64,000 bases of DNA from Oncomelania hupensis (taxonomy: Eukaryota; Mollusca; Gastropoda; Littorinimorpha; Pomatiopsidae). Made by a program: the position numbers and the translations under genes. The DNA lies in the NCBI GenBank assembly GCA_036898135.1, contig CM072522.1, positions 34,236,451 to 34,300,450 on the forward strand, given 5' to 3'. Below, one piece after another: positions 8,725-18,049 of this stretch; within the stretch, counting starts at the first letter, position 1, and each line of letters opens with the position of its first letter. The notes beneath the pieces are model-generated. The model had not been told where the DNA came from. It saw nothing but the letters and a program-made list of their open reading frames with translations, and did not search any database.

Positions 8725-11700
8725 GTGAGTTTGCATTGGAATGAGGCATTTACTGAACAGTGCTAGTAGTGCAATGCTAGTAGTGCAACTGGTTTCGTGC
8801 AACTTACAACCAAAGTACATTATTATCATATCATATAATATCATATCATATCATATATCATATCATATCATATCATATATATGGCTTTGTAGGCTATCAG
8901 CCTTTATTGCCTGCTCTAGTCACTTGCTGGGGTTTTATGTGCTTTTACCCTCACACTACAAATATTTAATTGTAAATTAACACTAACAGTTTCGTGGAAT
9001 CTGTGAAGAAAAAGTTTATTTACACCTGTGTCAGTCAGCCTGAGAAACTTTTCTTGTTTTATTTTTATCCTATGAATTTGCTCCAAATGAGTTTGACTGT
9101 TTCAAAAACGTACTTGTTAAAACTTTCTGTACACCGGTTTGTGGGGCGTAGTGGTTTTTGGCACGTATATTAGCAATGTTTCATGTTAAGCAACAGCGGG
9201 AATGGTTAGTACTTGTATGGGTGTGACCATCCTTGAAAGGCAACCACCACATGACACAAACGTTTGAAACCAGCACACCCCTGGTCCACCCAACTGTGAA
9301 CGGGTAACTGGATCTGTTTAGTGTTTAGAACCAGGGAAGGTAAAGCAGCAAGGGAGATAGGCAGTGCCCTCTTTAGTTTAAGCTGGCCCAGAGAAAAGAA
9401 ATATACCAAATGCTTCCATCCCCAACGACTGAAAGGTTAAACTTACAGGGACGCCTGACCTTACCTTTGTGTATTTTCTTGCTTTTTATTAGCATAGCAT
9501 AGTTTGGCATAAATAGGCTAACAGCCTTTGGCCCTCATATTAAATCTTGATGAAGGTCTCAGATCCGGACCCCTGGACTCAGTGCCTACTAATTTAGAAC
9601 CTTTTAGACTCTAAATTGATGGAGTAGATGCTATCCTTTAATAACCTGGCTATTCAGTTCTTGAACACATTGAGTGGTTCAGCATCCACAGCCTAGGAGG
9701 CCAGATTATTCCAACGGGCTGTGACTCTGTTAGTAAAATACTGCTTACATTTGCATGTGTTATTAAAAGTTTTAGTAAGTTTAAATTTGTTGCCTCATGT
9801 TATACCAACATCATTAACATTTGAAAGAGAAGAAGCGGTTAAAGGATCATTAAATGTGTGTGCACACAATTTAAAAAGTTTACATTAAGTCACCCCACCC
9901 TCTCCTATACTCTAAACTGGGCATCAATCTCTCCTCGTAGGAGAGTCCTAACATTCCACATATCTTTCTGGTGAATCTGCGCTGGACATTCGATCAAGTC
10001 AACATGCTTCCTTAAGTATGGACACCAAACAGGGTTAACATACTCCAAGATGGGATGTATAAGTTAATATAAGAGCCATAGTTAAAGAGGGGGACCATGA
10101 TGTCCTTGGATTTATTACAATTGATTTTTTAAAGTAGGCTGATATTTTGTTGGCTTCTTGGGTGACGTGGGTTTGAATCCTGACTTCAGCAAACTATTTT
10201 GTGATTGCTGGATATTACGGGCCAGCGCCTTGAGAAGCTCTCTGAGCTTGTAAGTGCGCTATATAAGAGAAATCTTTCTTTCTTTTCTTTCTTAACAGTA
10301 CTCTCAATCAATGTGAGTCTCAAAAGCCGAGTTCTTTATTTACAATCACTCCAAAATCCCTCTCAGCACCAGTCATTTCAACCTTACACCTTTCTTTACC
10401 ATTGCTCATAAAATTTTCATGCTTAGGATTATTTTTGCCCAGATGCAACATCTTACATTTTTCAGTATTAAATTAAAGTAGCCATGTTTCAGTCCATTCC
10501 ACCAACTTGGCAATGCATTTCTGAACTCTCTACTTGGACTCCTCACTTTCATCGTCCTCTGCATATGCCTTTCTTGATTTTTATTTTTTAATATTTGTGA
10601 CACTTTATTGTCCCTTTTTATTAGGAAAATTCTTGGCCGCCTCACCTGTGGAAGGTGTACTCGCAGCCCGTGGCGCGCCCAAACCCAGTGTACCTAATAT
10701 TAGTTGTGTTTTTGAAATTTTGCCGGGGAGGCAAACTAAAGTAACTTGAGAAAACCCCCAAGACGTTGCTCGAGTTGAAAGTAAACATAACAACAGGTGG
10801 GATCGATCCCACACATGTCAGGCACCATTGGTTTCTAGCCTGTGGACAAAGAAAGTGAGTCCCACCTTAGACCATGTGGCCACAATTCTCGCTTCTGTTC
10901 TTTAATTACTGTGGTTGTTGTCAGGAAGTATTCACATGATATTGGTTGATTTGTTTAGCAATTGCAGGAAGAGAAAGCCAGAATGTTCTTCACAACAGCA
11001 GTGACAAAATTGTCACAGGAGCAGCAGATGTGATTGGCAGCAAGTTAGAGATGAAGGAAGAATCAGAAAGCAAGACAGCACCTGACAGTGACATGATGGA
11101 GCCTGATGACCCAGTGTTGTCTAAAGTGAAGACGGACCCTGACAGTGACAGGTCGGAGCCACATAACCCACAGTTGTCTAAAGTGAAGACAGAGCCTGAC
11201 GGGTATATGGTGGAACCACATGGCCCAGTGTTTTGTAAAGTGAAGACAGAGCCTGACAGGAATATGATGGAGCCACATGACCCAGTGTTGTCTAAAGTGA
11301 AGACAGAGCCTGACAGTGATGCAGATGAAGAAACACCAGTGTTCTTTGGTATGACAATGTTAGATTTGCTCAGTATAATTTTTTTTTACAATAGAATAAA
11401 TATAATGTACTTCTTCAGAGCCAGTAATACTTCTGTCTCCGAAATGATTGCATGTTATGATGTACCTTTCTTTAACGCAGTGTCCCGAACTTTCTGTATC
11501 TCTGTCATTTGTGATAAAATTCTAGCTTGGTAAATCACTATGCCACTGTTATTTTAGTTTCCTCAGTGTTTTCTGGGATTTCCTTTGAAGAGTTACAGCA
11601 ATAAATTGTGTCATCGCTTCCCAAAGGTTGAGTTGAGTCCCACAACCATATAACTTACATTTCTGATAATGCACTTTTCAACAAAACATTTTTTAAGGAG

Positions 11701-13699
11701 CTATCAGACCGAACACAGCACCTTTCTCAGACCTTTGTTTAATCATTTGAAACACATATTAAAAACGGAGAGATATATATATAACTATGATTGTAAGGCA
11801 TTTTGTTTATTAACTGGATAGTATATTGATTGGTAACTGTCTTTTGTCTTTGCTGACTTGAAATTGTTTTTTAAAAAAAGTAATATAGTAATGACTACTG
11901 AAGAAACGCCACCTGCCTGACTCCAACAGCATCTTGTCTTCTTACCCTTTTAAGATATAATTTGCTTGATCAGTGCCTAGCACACTGAATCTTAATGACC
12001 AGCCTCTAGGTTGTTAAACTTACAGACAAGAACAATTCTGACATTTTGTTATGTCCTGGTGCATGCATTTTCAGGAAGCACCGAGCCATTGGAGCCAGTG
12101 ACGGTGAGATGGAAGTCATGGGAAAACACTGGCACTCATCAAATGGGGTCTGAGGTAATTGTTTAAGCTTATCTTTAAATATGGTGAGCTTTCGGTTTTA
12201 CCACTAGGGTTGTTTCAGCAGATCTTTTATGCGGATTGGGGGTTGTCCGGTCCTGATTTGGCTCAGAAGAGTCCGCTGGACCTAAAGCAACAATTATGTA
12301 ATGTAATGTACTCACTTGTTTAACACATGAGCACCAGGATCTTTAAAGCCCATGTGATAGAATGCATACAGGTGCAAACTGGACCTTTAATTATGTTCTC
12401 GCCCTGTTCATTATCAATACCTTAGTGTATATATAGCAATTTATTTTATAGGCACCATCATTCTTTTTTCTTGTTTTTTAATATGAGTGAATGGTTTTTC
12501 TGCAGATTCCTTGTGCACAGCCTGAGAGTTCATTGCTTGATGTCAGCCCGACTGCCCTACAGTCACCAGCTGTCAATTTCTCTTGTGCCTCGAACACTTC
12601 CCACAGTGACGTCAGTGTCGGAGATCGAGAGAGAGGACCTGAGCGAGAACAGCAACAGAAGACTGGGGGACCCAAGAGACACGTGTGTGATGTTTGTCAG
12701 AAGTCATGTACTGCACCTTCGCTTTTGAGGCGACACAAGTTGATACATACCGGAGAGAAAAGTCATGTGTGTGATGTTTGTAATAAAGCTTTCACCGAGG
12801 CTGGCCATTTGAAACAGCATAAGCACACACACACAGAAGGGAAACATGCGTGCGATGTTTGTAATAAAGCTTTTAAGGCTAGCAGATTGAAAACACACAT
12901 GTTGATACATACTGGAGAGAAAAACCATGCGTGCGATGTTTGCAATAAAGCTTTCCTTTCTCCTAGCCATTTAAACGTCCATAAACTTACACACACAGGA
13001 GAGAAAAACCATGCGTGCGATGTTTGTAACAAAGCTTTCACTTTGGCTGCCCACTTGAAACAGCATAAGCTTACACATACAGGAGGGAGAAATCATGCGT
13101 GTGATGTTTGCCATAAAACTTTTAAGGCTAACAGTTTGAAGGTACACATGTTGACACATACTGGAGAGAAAAATCATGCATGTAATGTTTGTGATAAAAC
13201 ATACACCCAGGCTAGCAGTTTGAAGCAACACATGTTGATACATACTGGAGAGAAAAATCATGTGTGTGATATTTGTAATGAAGCTTTCTATCGGGCTGGC
13301 GATTTAAAGGTACATAAACTTAAACATACGCAACAGAAAAATCATCCGTGTGATATTTGTAATAAAGCTTTCAAACAAGCTGGCACGTTGACCAAACATC
13401 GAACACATACAGGAGAAAAAAAGTATGTGTGTGATGTTTGTAATAAAGCTTTCACTGTGGCTAGCCATTTAAAGGCACATAAGCTGTATACACATGCAGG
13501 AGAGAAAAATCATGTGTGTGATGTTTGTAAGAAAGCTTTTACTTGGGCTAGCAGTTTGAATAGACATAAAATTTCGCATACAGAAGAAAAAAATCATGTT
13601 TGCGATTTTTCAGTTTGTAATAAAGCTTTTTATCAGGCTAGGGATTTGAAAAGACATAAGCTTACACATACCGGTACGCGAGATAAAGACCTTATGTGA
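8619..13699 (+). CDS. Gene A: C2H2 zinc-finger protein, 586 aa, join(8619..8724,10968..11348,12075..12154,12506..13699)
   Basis: Predicted nuclear DNA-binding protein. The four exons join in phase (106+381+80+1194 nt = 587 codons with stop). Residues 1-35 are the conserved acidic start; residues about 36-162 come from exon 2 and hold four VKT(E/D)PD modules; exon 3 adds 27 residues; residues 250 to about 577 hold 12 C2H2 fingers joined by TGEKNH linkers. Most fingers are canonical. Exceptions: finger 1 has Cys for the core Phe; fingers 3 and 6 lack one residue between Phe and Leu; finger 9 has His-x2-His; finger 12 has Cys-x4-Cys. The stop lies in a decayed thirteenth finger, so the protein is shortened relative to its ancestor. 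Exon 2 has lost the donor used by its paralogues. The family is not one I can name; no KRAB, BTB or SCAN domain is seen. Confidence 0.85.
8826..8882. repeat. (ATATC)n microsatellite
   Basis: About 57 bases of CATAT/ATATC repeats inside gene A intron 1. Confidence 0.9.
9144..9400 (+). mobile_element. 5S-rRNA-derived SINE, partial
   Basis: CATGTTAAGCAAC..GGGAAT and GGTTAGTACTTGTATGGG match the box A and box C region of 5S rRNA (GTTAAGCAAC...GGTTAGTACTTGGATGGGTGAC). The flank GGGGCGTAGTGGTTTTTGGC and a downstream body (AACTGTGAACGGGTAACTGG) are shared with 58490-58930. It is therefore a 5S-headed SINE, not a 5S gene. Confidence 0.8.
9488..10090 (-). mobile_element. CR1/L2-group LINE C-terminal fragment
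   Basis: The reverse strand reads LEYVNPVWCPYLRKHVDLIE, then an RFTRKICG-like and SYEERL-like stretch, then LTKTFN..., all with frameshifts: the C-terminal part of a LINE reverse transcriptase. A forward copy of the same family is split at 52320-52918 and 53966-54155. Confidence 0.75.
10155..10295 (+). mobile_element. SINE 3' part with box-B-like motif
   Basis: GGGTTTGAATCCTGAC resembles a pol III box B and is followed by a body ending AGTGCGCTATATAAGAGAAA and (TTTC)n. A reverse copy lies at 17685-17795. Probably a tRNA-derived SINE with a LINE-like tail. Confidence 0.6.
10681..10885 (-). mobile_element. tRNA-derived SINE with GGTTTTCTC core
   Basis: On the reverse strand a tRNA-like head (CACATGGTCTAAGGTGGGAC ... 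GGGATCGATCCC box B) leads into GGGGGTTTTCTCAAGTTACT and a GTTTGCCTCC block. The same core follows a tRNA-like head at 30000-30178. From memory it resembles the conserved core of a widespread metazoan SINE superfamily. It ends 82 bp before exon 2 of gene A. Confidence 0.6.
10968..11348 (+). CDS. Gene A coding exon 2: four VKTEPD modules
   Basis: Acceptor ATTGCAG; the split Gly codon joins exon 1 in frame. It encodes GRESQNVLHNSSDKIVTG and then four 19-residue (57-bp) repeats of the form EPHDPVLSKVKTEPDSD, followed by DADEETPVFFG. VKTE fits the psi-K-x-E sumoylation consensus and the acidic DSD after it resembles the negatively charged extended version. Genes B and C splice after FFxMTG, but here GGTA is missing after ATGACA, so I end the exon at an upstream CTTTG|GTATGA, which keeps phase 1. 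If no donor is used, the frame runs to a stop at 11533. Confidence 0.72.
11349..12074 (+). other. Gene A intron 2
   Basis: No repeat family recognised. The acceptor is TGCATTTTCAG at 12074. Confidence 0.6.
12075..12154 (+). CDS. Gene A coding exon 3
   Basis: 80-nt exon, phase 1 to 0, encoding 27 residues with the split codon: STEPLEPVTVRWKSWENTG, then THQMGSE. The donor TGAG|GTAATT is identical to those of genes B and C. Function unknown; it links the VKTEPD region to the finger exon. Confidence 0.82.
12185..12307 (+). mobile_element. TATA-head SINE-like element, 3' part only, type 2 tail
   Basis: Starts in the body (GAGCTTTCGGTTTTACCACT) and ends GAAGAGTCCGCTGGACCTAA followed by TAATG repeats. 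It lies in gene A intron 3. Confidence 0.88.
12506..13699 (+). CDS. Gene A coding exon 4: 12 C2H2 fingers
   Basis: Acceptor TTTCTGCAG, phase 0. A leader (IPCAQPESSLLDVSP...) shared with genes B and C precedes 12 fingers of the form HxCDVCNKAFxxAxxLKxHKLTH. The frame ends TTATGTGA. The bases after finger 12 still resemble a finger, and the array was longer before frameshifts and a SINE insertion. An upstream ATG at 12491 lies before the splice acceptor and is not used in this model. Confidence 0.92.
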   Translation: MPCAQPESSLLDVSPTALQSPAVNFSCASNTSHSDVSVGDRERGPEREQQQKTGGPKRHVCDVCQKSCTAPSLLRRHKLIHTGEKSHVCDVCNKAFTEAGHLKQHKHTHTEGKHACDVCNKAFKASRLKTHMLIHTGEKNHACDVCNKAFLSPSHLNVHKLTHTGEKNHACDVCNKAFTLAAHLKQHKLTHTGGRNHACDVCHKTFKANSLKVHMLTHTGEKNHACNVCDKTYTQASSLKQHMLIHTGEKNHVCDICNEAFYRAGDLKVHKLKHTQQKNHPCDICNKAFKQAGTLTKHRTHTGEKKYVCDVCNKAFTVASHLKAHKLYTHAGEKNHVCDVCKKAFTWASSLNRHKISHTEEKNHVCDFSVCNKAFYQARDLKRHKLTHTGTRDKDLM

Positions 13700-13733
13700 T
13701 TAATTTATAATTAAAGTTTAACTTTGACTGGCA

Positions 13734-14284
13734 GGTGCCTTTTTTTTTTGTATAAATAGTATCCCCACTTTCTGGAAATTTATTGCGTTAATTGTTCTTT
13801 CTCATTCCTACTCTGTTCTATCAATCTACTATATATCCTCTTCGTGAGACCAGTCACCTACTTTTGCTTGAAAACTCTTCCAAAACTCATCATTTGTGTA
13901 ATGGGTCAGCTTGGGAATATTGGATGCTTTCTGGCAAATGGTCACTAGGGCTTCCTATGATATTATTAATTAGCAATGTAGTCATTTTATATGTATTTGT
14001 TTTGTTGATATTTTATAATGATGTTTATATTCTATTGTGTTTTTGTAAACGGGGGTTCAATAAATTAAGAGTACAGCCTCAGCGTCCCCTGCGTGGGATG
14101 CCTTTATTGTAAAGTGACCGACTGGTGGAGCACCTGAAGTGTTACCACTGGGGTCGTTTTAGCAGATCTTTTATACGGATCAGGGGCGGGTCCTCTTTCA
14201 ATGAAGTTGTGGTCATGATTTTGTGGTCCTGATTCAGCTCTGTGCAGTCCACTGGACCCTGTAAACAAGCAATAACTAACTCAT
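13734..14284 (+). mobile_element. TATA-head SINE-like element, type 1 tail, in decayed finger sequence
   Basis: GTATAAATAGTATCCCC head (5' end slightly truncated at GGTGCC), full body, tail GCAGTCCACTGGACCCTGTA and AACTAACT. Flanks TTAACTTTGRYTGGCA match at 14 of 16 bases (13718-13733 and 14284-14299). It sits 35 bp after the stop of gene A, in what was a finger. AATAAA at 14059-14064 could serve as a poly(A) signal for gene A. Confidence 0.9.
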
Positions 14285-14410
14285 TAACTTTGGTTGGCAA
14301 TTTGAAGCAGTTCCTGTTGATTCATAACAGATGAGAAACGTTATGTGTACTTTTGATGTTCATCATAGCCAAAGCTGTGAGGTTGGCAATTTGACGAAGA
14401 ACGTTCAATC
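14285..14410 (+). pseudogene. Zinc-finger remnant, continuation of gene A array
   Basis: TTTGGTTGGCAATTTGAAGC then CTGTTGATTCAT reads as the helix of a finger (NLKQFLLIH). GATGAGAAACGTTATGTG matches the next linker and finger start, and GAGGTTGGCAATTTGACGAA a further helix. Stops and lost cysteines show that it no longer codes. Confidence 0.8.
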
Positions 14411-14496
14411 CTTTATCACCTTTATCACCTGCTTGCTGTCAGGAAATAGGTTTGACGTAAGGTGGGTGTTTTGTTCATTCTTTATTTCCTTTTAGA

Positions 14497-14575
14497 AATT
14501 GCTGGAAGGCATAGCCAGCATGCTTCTGACATGAGCAAGGAACAAGTTGCTAGTGAAATATGGCCATGAATAATA
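14497..14575 (+). pseudogene. Relic of a gene-family exon 2
   Basis: AAATTGCTGGAAGGCATAGC and CAGCATGCTTCTGACATGAG align with the exon 2 start of genes A-C (ATTGCAG|...AGAAAGCCAGCAYGCTTCTC). The acceptor AG is lost and the frame is broken. It marks another decayed family copy between genes A and B. Confidence 0.6.
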
Positions 14576-14599
14576 AGAATAATACCAAAAATAATTCTT

Positions 14600-15060
14600 G
14601 TTATTATGTAGCATTTACTCGGACCTACGTTGTATGACTGAATCTTATTGTAAACGACTGTGGCAGACTGACTGGTCTAACCATATTAACAACAAATTAT
14701 TTCAAATTCTTCCTGATTTGTCAGCTTCTTTGCCTAACTTTGCATCCACTCGCAAAGAAGAAACAGTTTTGTCTCGCCTTCATATTGGGCATACGTATGT
14801 CATCCAAAGTTTTCTTTTAAAAGGAGAAGAACCACCATGGCGCTTTGCATGTGATCAATCCTTTTCCGTTCGCCATTTTATGTCTGAATGTGCTGATCTG
14901 ATTGAGGAAAGAGAAACATATTTTGTTTCAATACCTTTCAAAGAGATTTTTAAAGTATGTAATGGTCAACACCTGTTTCAATTTTTACATGATGTTGGTT
15001 TGTTTTATCGCATTTGAATCATATTGACATGTTTTGTTTAGTTTGGATTTTATTGATAGG
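14600..15060 (+). mobile_element. I/Nimb-like LINE C-terminal fragment (FYRI type)
   Basis: Encodes YSDLRCMTESYCKRLWQTDW through PPWRFACDQSFSVRHFMSEC and ends FLHDVGLFYRI at 15017. It is close in sequence to the copy at 1207-2430 but has no type 1 tail; another LINE 3' end follows directly. Confidence 0.85.
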
Positions 15061-15290
15061 ACTGAATTTAGTGATTTGATTGAAGAAAGAGAACATATTT
15101 TTAATACATCAGTTTTAAAGAAGACTTTTAAAGAGGTGTCATGTGAAAGTTTGTTTGAGTATTTAAGAGTAACAGGCTTGTTTTTTAAGATTTGAAACAT
15201 TTTATAATATTTTAAGATAACGTCTCTCTGGTCCTGATTTGGCTCAGAAGAGTCCGCTGGACCTAAAGCAATAATCATGTAATGTAATGT
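15061..15290 (+). mobile_element. LINE 3' end of a second subfamily (FFKI type) with type 2 tail
   Basis: A 44-codon frame (15061-15195) ends SLFEYLRVTGLFFKI, a diverged version of the FYRI C-terminus (FSDLIEEREHIF matches CADLIEERETYF). Its 3' end is GGTCCTGATTTGGCTCAGAA, GTCCGCTGGACC, AAAGCAATAATC and ATGTAATG. It shows that a distinct LINE subfamily carries the type 2 tail. Confidence 0.8.
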
Positions 15291-15464
15291 GTATTTTCTT
15301 TTACTAATGACTACCATATTATACTGGACTCAGTCATTCTGTTTTTAGTAAGGTGCCATTTTCATACTGTTCTATGCTGTTATGTAATATGTGCATGTAC
15401 ATTATATTTGTATATGTGTGTGTTTGATTGTGTGTGTGTGTTTGCTGTGAGGAAGTAATGCAGA

Positions 15465-16773
15465 CTAATGAATTTGTTTGACTCGCTTGCATAGCTGTGT
15501 GAGTCGATGTACTCGCCTTAATAAAATGTGTGTATGAAGATTTTTGCAAATCTGTGTGAGATGAGTCCAAAATAGTCCAAAAATGAAATAGAAAAAAAAA
15601 ATGTACGTCTGTATGTCAGCCATCCGCCATATGAGCAAAAAAGGGGCTAAGTGCTCAGAACCTATTTCAACTATCACAACCAAACTGAGTAAGATGGTGT
15701 ATGCCCATGAGACGTCATAAATGAGCAGTGAATGAATGACTCCACTTCAAGGTCAAGGTCACATAGTCAACAATTGTTAGTTTGTAAAAACACCACATTT
15801 TCACAAATGGCACTTTTTTTTAGGTTATTAATATTGAACTTATGATTCTTTGATACATAATATATATTAATGAGGCACACATAATTTTAAAATGTGGTCA
15901 ACCTCACTCCAAGATCAAGGTCACCCTTCCTCCCGTGGGGGTGCCGGGGGTTTCAGTATAAATAGTATCCCCATTTTCTGGAAATTTAGTGCTTTAAATT
16001 CCCACTGTCGCTGTCTTTCTCCTTTGTTCTTTCTCATTCCTACTCTATTCTATCAATCTACTATACTATCTTCTTCTTCGCTAGACTAGTCACCTACCTT
16101 TTTTCTTGAAAACTCTTCCGGGACAATACTCCTCATTTGTGTATGAGGTCTGTTCGATCAGCTTGGGAATATTGGACGCTTTCTGCCAAATGGTCACTGG
16201 GGCTTCCTATAATGCTATTATTTAGCAATGTAGGCATTTTATGTGTGTTTTGTTGATATTGTATAATGATGTTTGTATTCTATTTTGTTTTTGTGAACGG
16301 GGGTTCGATAAATTAGAGTATAGCCTGAGCGTCCCCTGCGTGGGATGCCTTTTAATTATTGTAAAGTGATTGGTTGGTAGATTGCCTTCAGTGTTACCAC
16401 TAGGGTTGTTTTGGCAGATCTTTTATGCGGATCAGGGATGAGTCCTCTTTTACTTCTCTGGTCCCGATTTAGCTCGGAAGAATCCGCTGGACCTAAAGCA
16501 ATAACCATGTAATGTAATATAATCAAGGTCACTGGAGCTGACCAAAGTTGCTTAGTATAGGTACTTTAAAGTGACCTTCACCCTAAATTATGAATGATCC
16601 AAACTTGTTGCATTTAGAGATGATAGATTGATCTTTCATACATGTTCTGGTTTTTTGCGTTGATCTTGAAGGTCATGGTCGTTTTAGGCTTTGCAAAAGA
16701 CATACAAAATATGTCATTGTACAGTGGAAAGGATGTTTATTTTAACCCATAATTTTACATGGTTGTTTATTTT
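15465..16773 (+). mobile_element. GGTCAAGGTCA-rich repeat, copy 2, split by a SINE-like element
   Basis: Pieces 15465-15924 and 16522-16773. TCAAGGTCA occurs at 15747, 15753 and 15915, and again at 16523 as part of the insertion's target duplication. The right end is cut by an LTR fragment. Confidence 0.75.
15925..16521 (+). mobile_element. TATA-head SINE-like element, type 2 tail, 11-bp target duplication
   Basis: Complete from CCTCCCGTGGGGGTGCCGGG through the TATAAATAG head to GGACCTAAAGCAATAACC and a TAATG tail. ATCAAGGTCAC flanks both sides (15914-15924 and 16522-16532). Confidence 0.92.
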
Positions 16774-16774
16774 A

Positions 16775-17178
16775 TCAATGGTTGATTCAGCCCCAATGCT
16801 TGATTCTTGATAAGTGTAACTCAGATTCGTTTATCCAAGCAACCTGTCACTCAGCAACACGGCAGGAGTCATCATATGATCGAAGTTTTCCAACTTTATT
16901 CAGCATACATCCACAAACGCATACAAGATCACTTTCCGAAAATCACTTCTCCATAAATCTATCACTTTTTCACTTTCCAAGCAGACACAGTGAACCACTT
17001 ATATAGTCTCTCTATAATTGAGAAAAAGTTCGAACATTCCAGCATGACGCAATAACAGCCAATCAAAATAAAACTCGTCAACGTAACTATGCACTGTCTT
17101 ACATCATATAATTTTATTTAGGATAGAAGGATTGCTTGGCTATTATTAGATTTATCTAGATGCTTCGATCGATAGTTA
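16775..17178 (-). mobile_element. Truncated LTR of the 4332-5004 family
   Basis: The reverse strand matches the LTR from ATCGATCGAAGC through the TATA region (GACTATATAAGTGG) and CTGAATAAAG to GCATTGGGGCTGAATC. Both LTR ends are missing and an RTE tail abuts the right side. Confidence 0.8.
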
Positions 17179-17262
17179 ACGACCTCTGAGTTACGGGATA
17201 GGATAGGATAGGATGGGATAGAATAGACACCATGAGATGCGGACACTATATAAACTTATTCC

Positions 17263-17314
<52 letters not shown>

Positions 17315-17425
17315 AATTATTAGTATTATTCTGTATTCTGAGGACAGAGAAAGATGGAGTATGCTGGTTAAACGATCATCTGTGGTGCCCCAATGACCTC
17401 AGAGTTATGGAATAGGATAGGATAG
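17178..17425 (+). mobile_element. Two short RTE 3' tails around an (ATA)n microsatellite
   Basis: GAGTTACGGGATAGGATAGG (17187 on) and, at 17340-17424, GACAGAGAAAGATGGAGTAT through GGAATAGGATAGGATAG are the extreme 3' end of the RTE family. (TAA)n lies between them at 17266-17312. Confidence 0.8.
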
Positions 17426-17426
17426 A

Positions 17427-17477
<51 letters not shown>

Positions 17478-17478
17478 T
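17427..17478. repeat. (ATT)n microsatellite
   Basis: About 16 ATT units. Confidence 0.95.
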
Positions 17479-17684
17479 ATAACAAATATTATCCCTTTAA
17501 CAATCTCTCTACACACTCACATGAGACTATTAGGACTATCACCATTTGCCAGAAGCAAAAACCCTGGCAATAATGCCCTCTCAGCCTGAAAAGAAAAGAA
17601 ATTCCATATTCGTTGCTAGTTCTTTTTTTTCTTTTTTTTTTTTTTGTGTTAAATGCAATACTGGGCATTTGTTTAAGTCATTAT

Positions 17685-17795
17685 ATTACTCTTATATAGC
17701 GCACTTACAAGCTCAGAGAGCTTCTCAAAGTGCTGGCCACTACTATCCAGCAATCACAAAATTGTTTTCTGAAGTCAGGATTCCAACCCACGTCA
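17685..17795 (-). mobile_element. SINE 3' part, reverse copy
   Basis: Reverse complement of the element at 10155-10295: TATATAGCGCACTTACAAGC through GATTCCAACCCACGTCAC. Confidence 0.65.
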
Positions 17796-18049
17796 CTAGC
17801 AAAATTTCTCTGTGCGTGTGGCTAGGTAGAAACGCCTTTATTCTGACATACACTTGAACCACGGAATTAGATCACTGGAAGGCTGGCTTTGAATCTAGGT
17901 CACGAAAGTGTACACGAGTGGGAGTGACTAAATTGATAAGATAGCGCACTTCCGGTCTCATATTCTGCATGGTAGCCTAATACGACTTCACGAACTAGGA
18001 GGCTGCACTGAGATTAGAATCTTTATCAAGGTTTGAACATAAATATGAT

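Larger units (their letters stand above)
8725..10967 (+). other. Gene A intron 1, filled with repeats
   Basis: GT at 8725 and AG at 10966-10967. It contains (ATATC)n, a 5S-derived SINE, a reverse LINE fragment, a SINE tail and a tRNA-derived SINE, each listed separately. Parts of 10296-10680 show no feature. Confidence 0.7.

Noticed and set aside
9144..9400. Possible 5S rRNA gene
   Set aside because: Only the internal promoter part of 5S is present, followed by SINE body shared with 58490.
13792..14112. Forward frames in TATA-head SINE-like copies (also 31069, 37825, 39494, 41858)
   Set aside because: Similar only because the copies are similar at the DNA level; frames start and stop at different places and have no domain.
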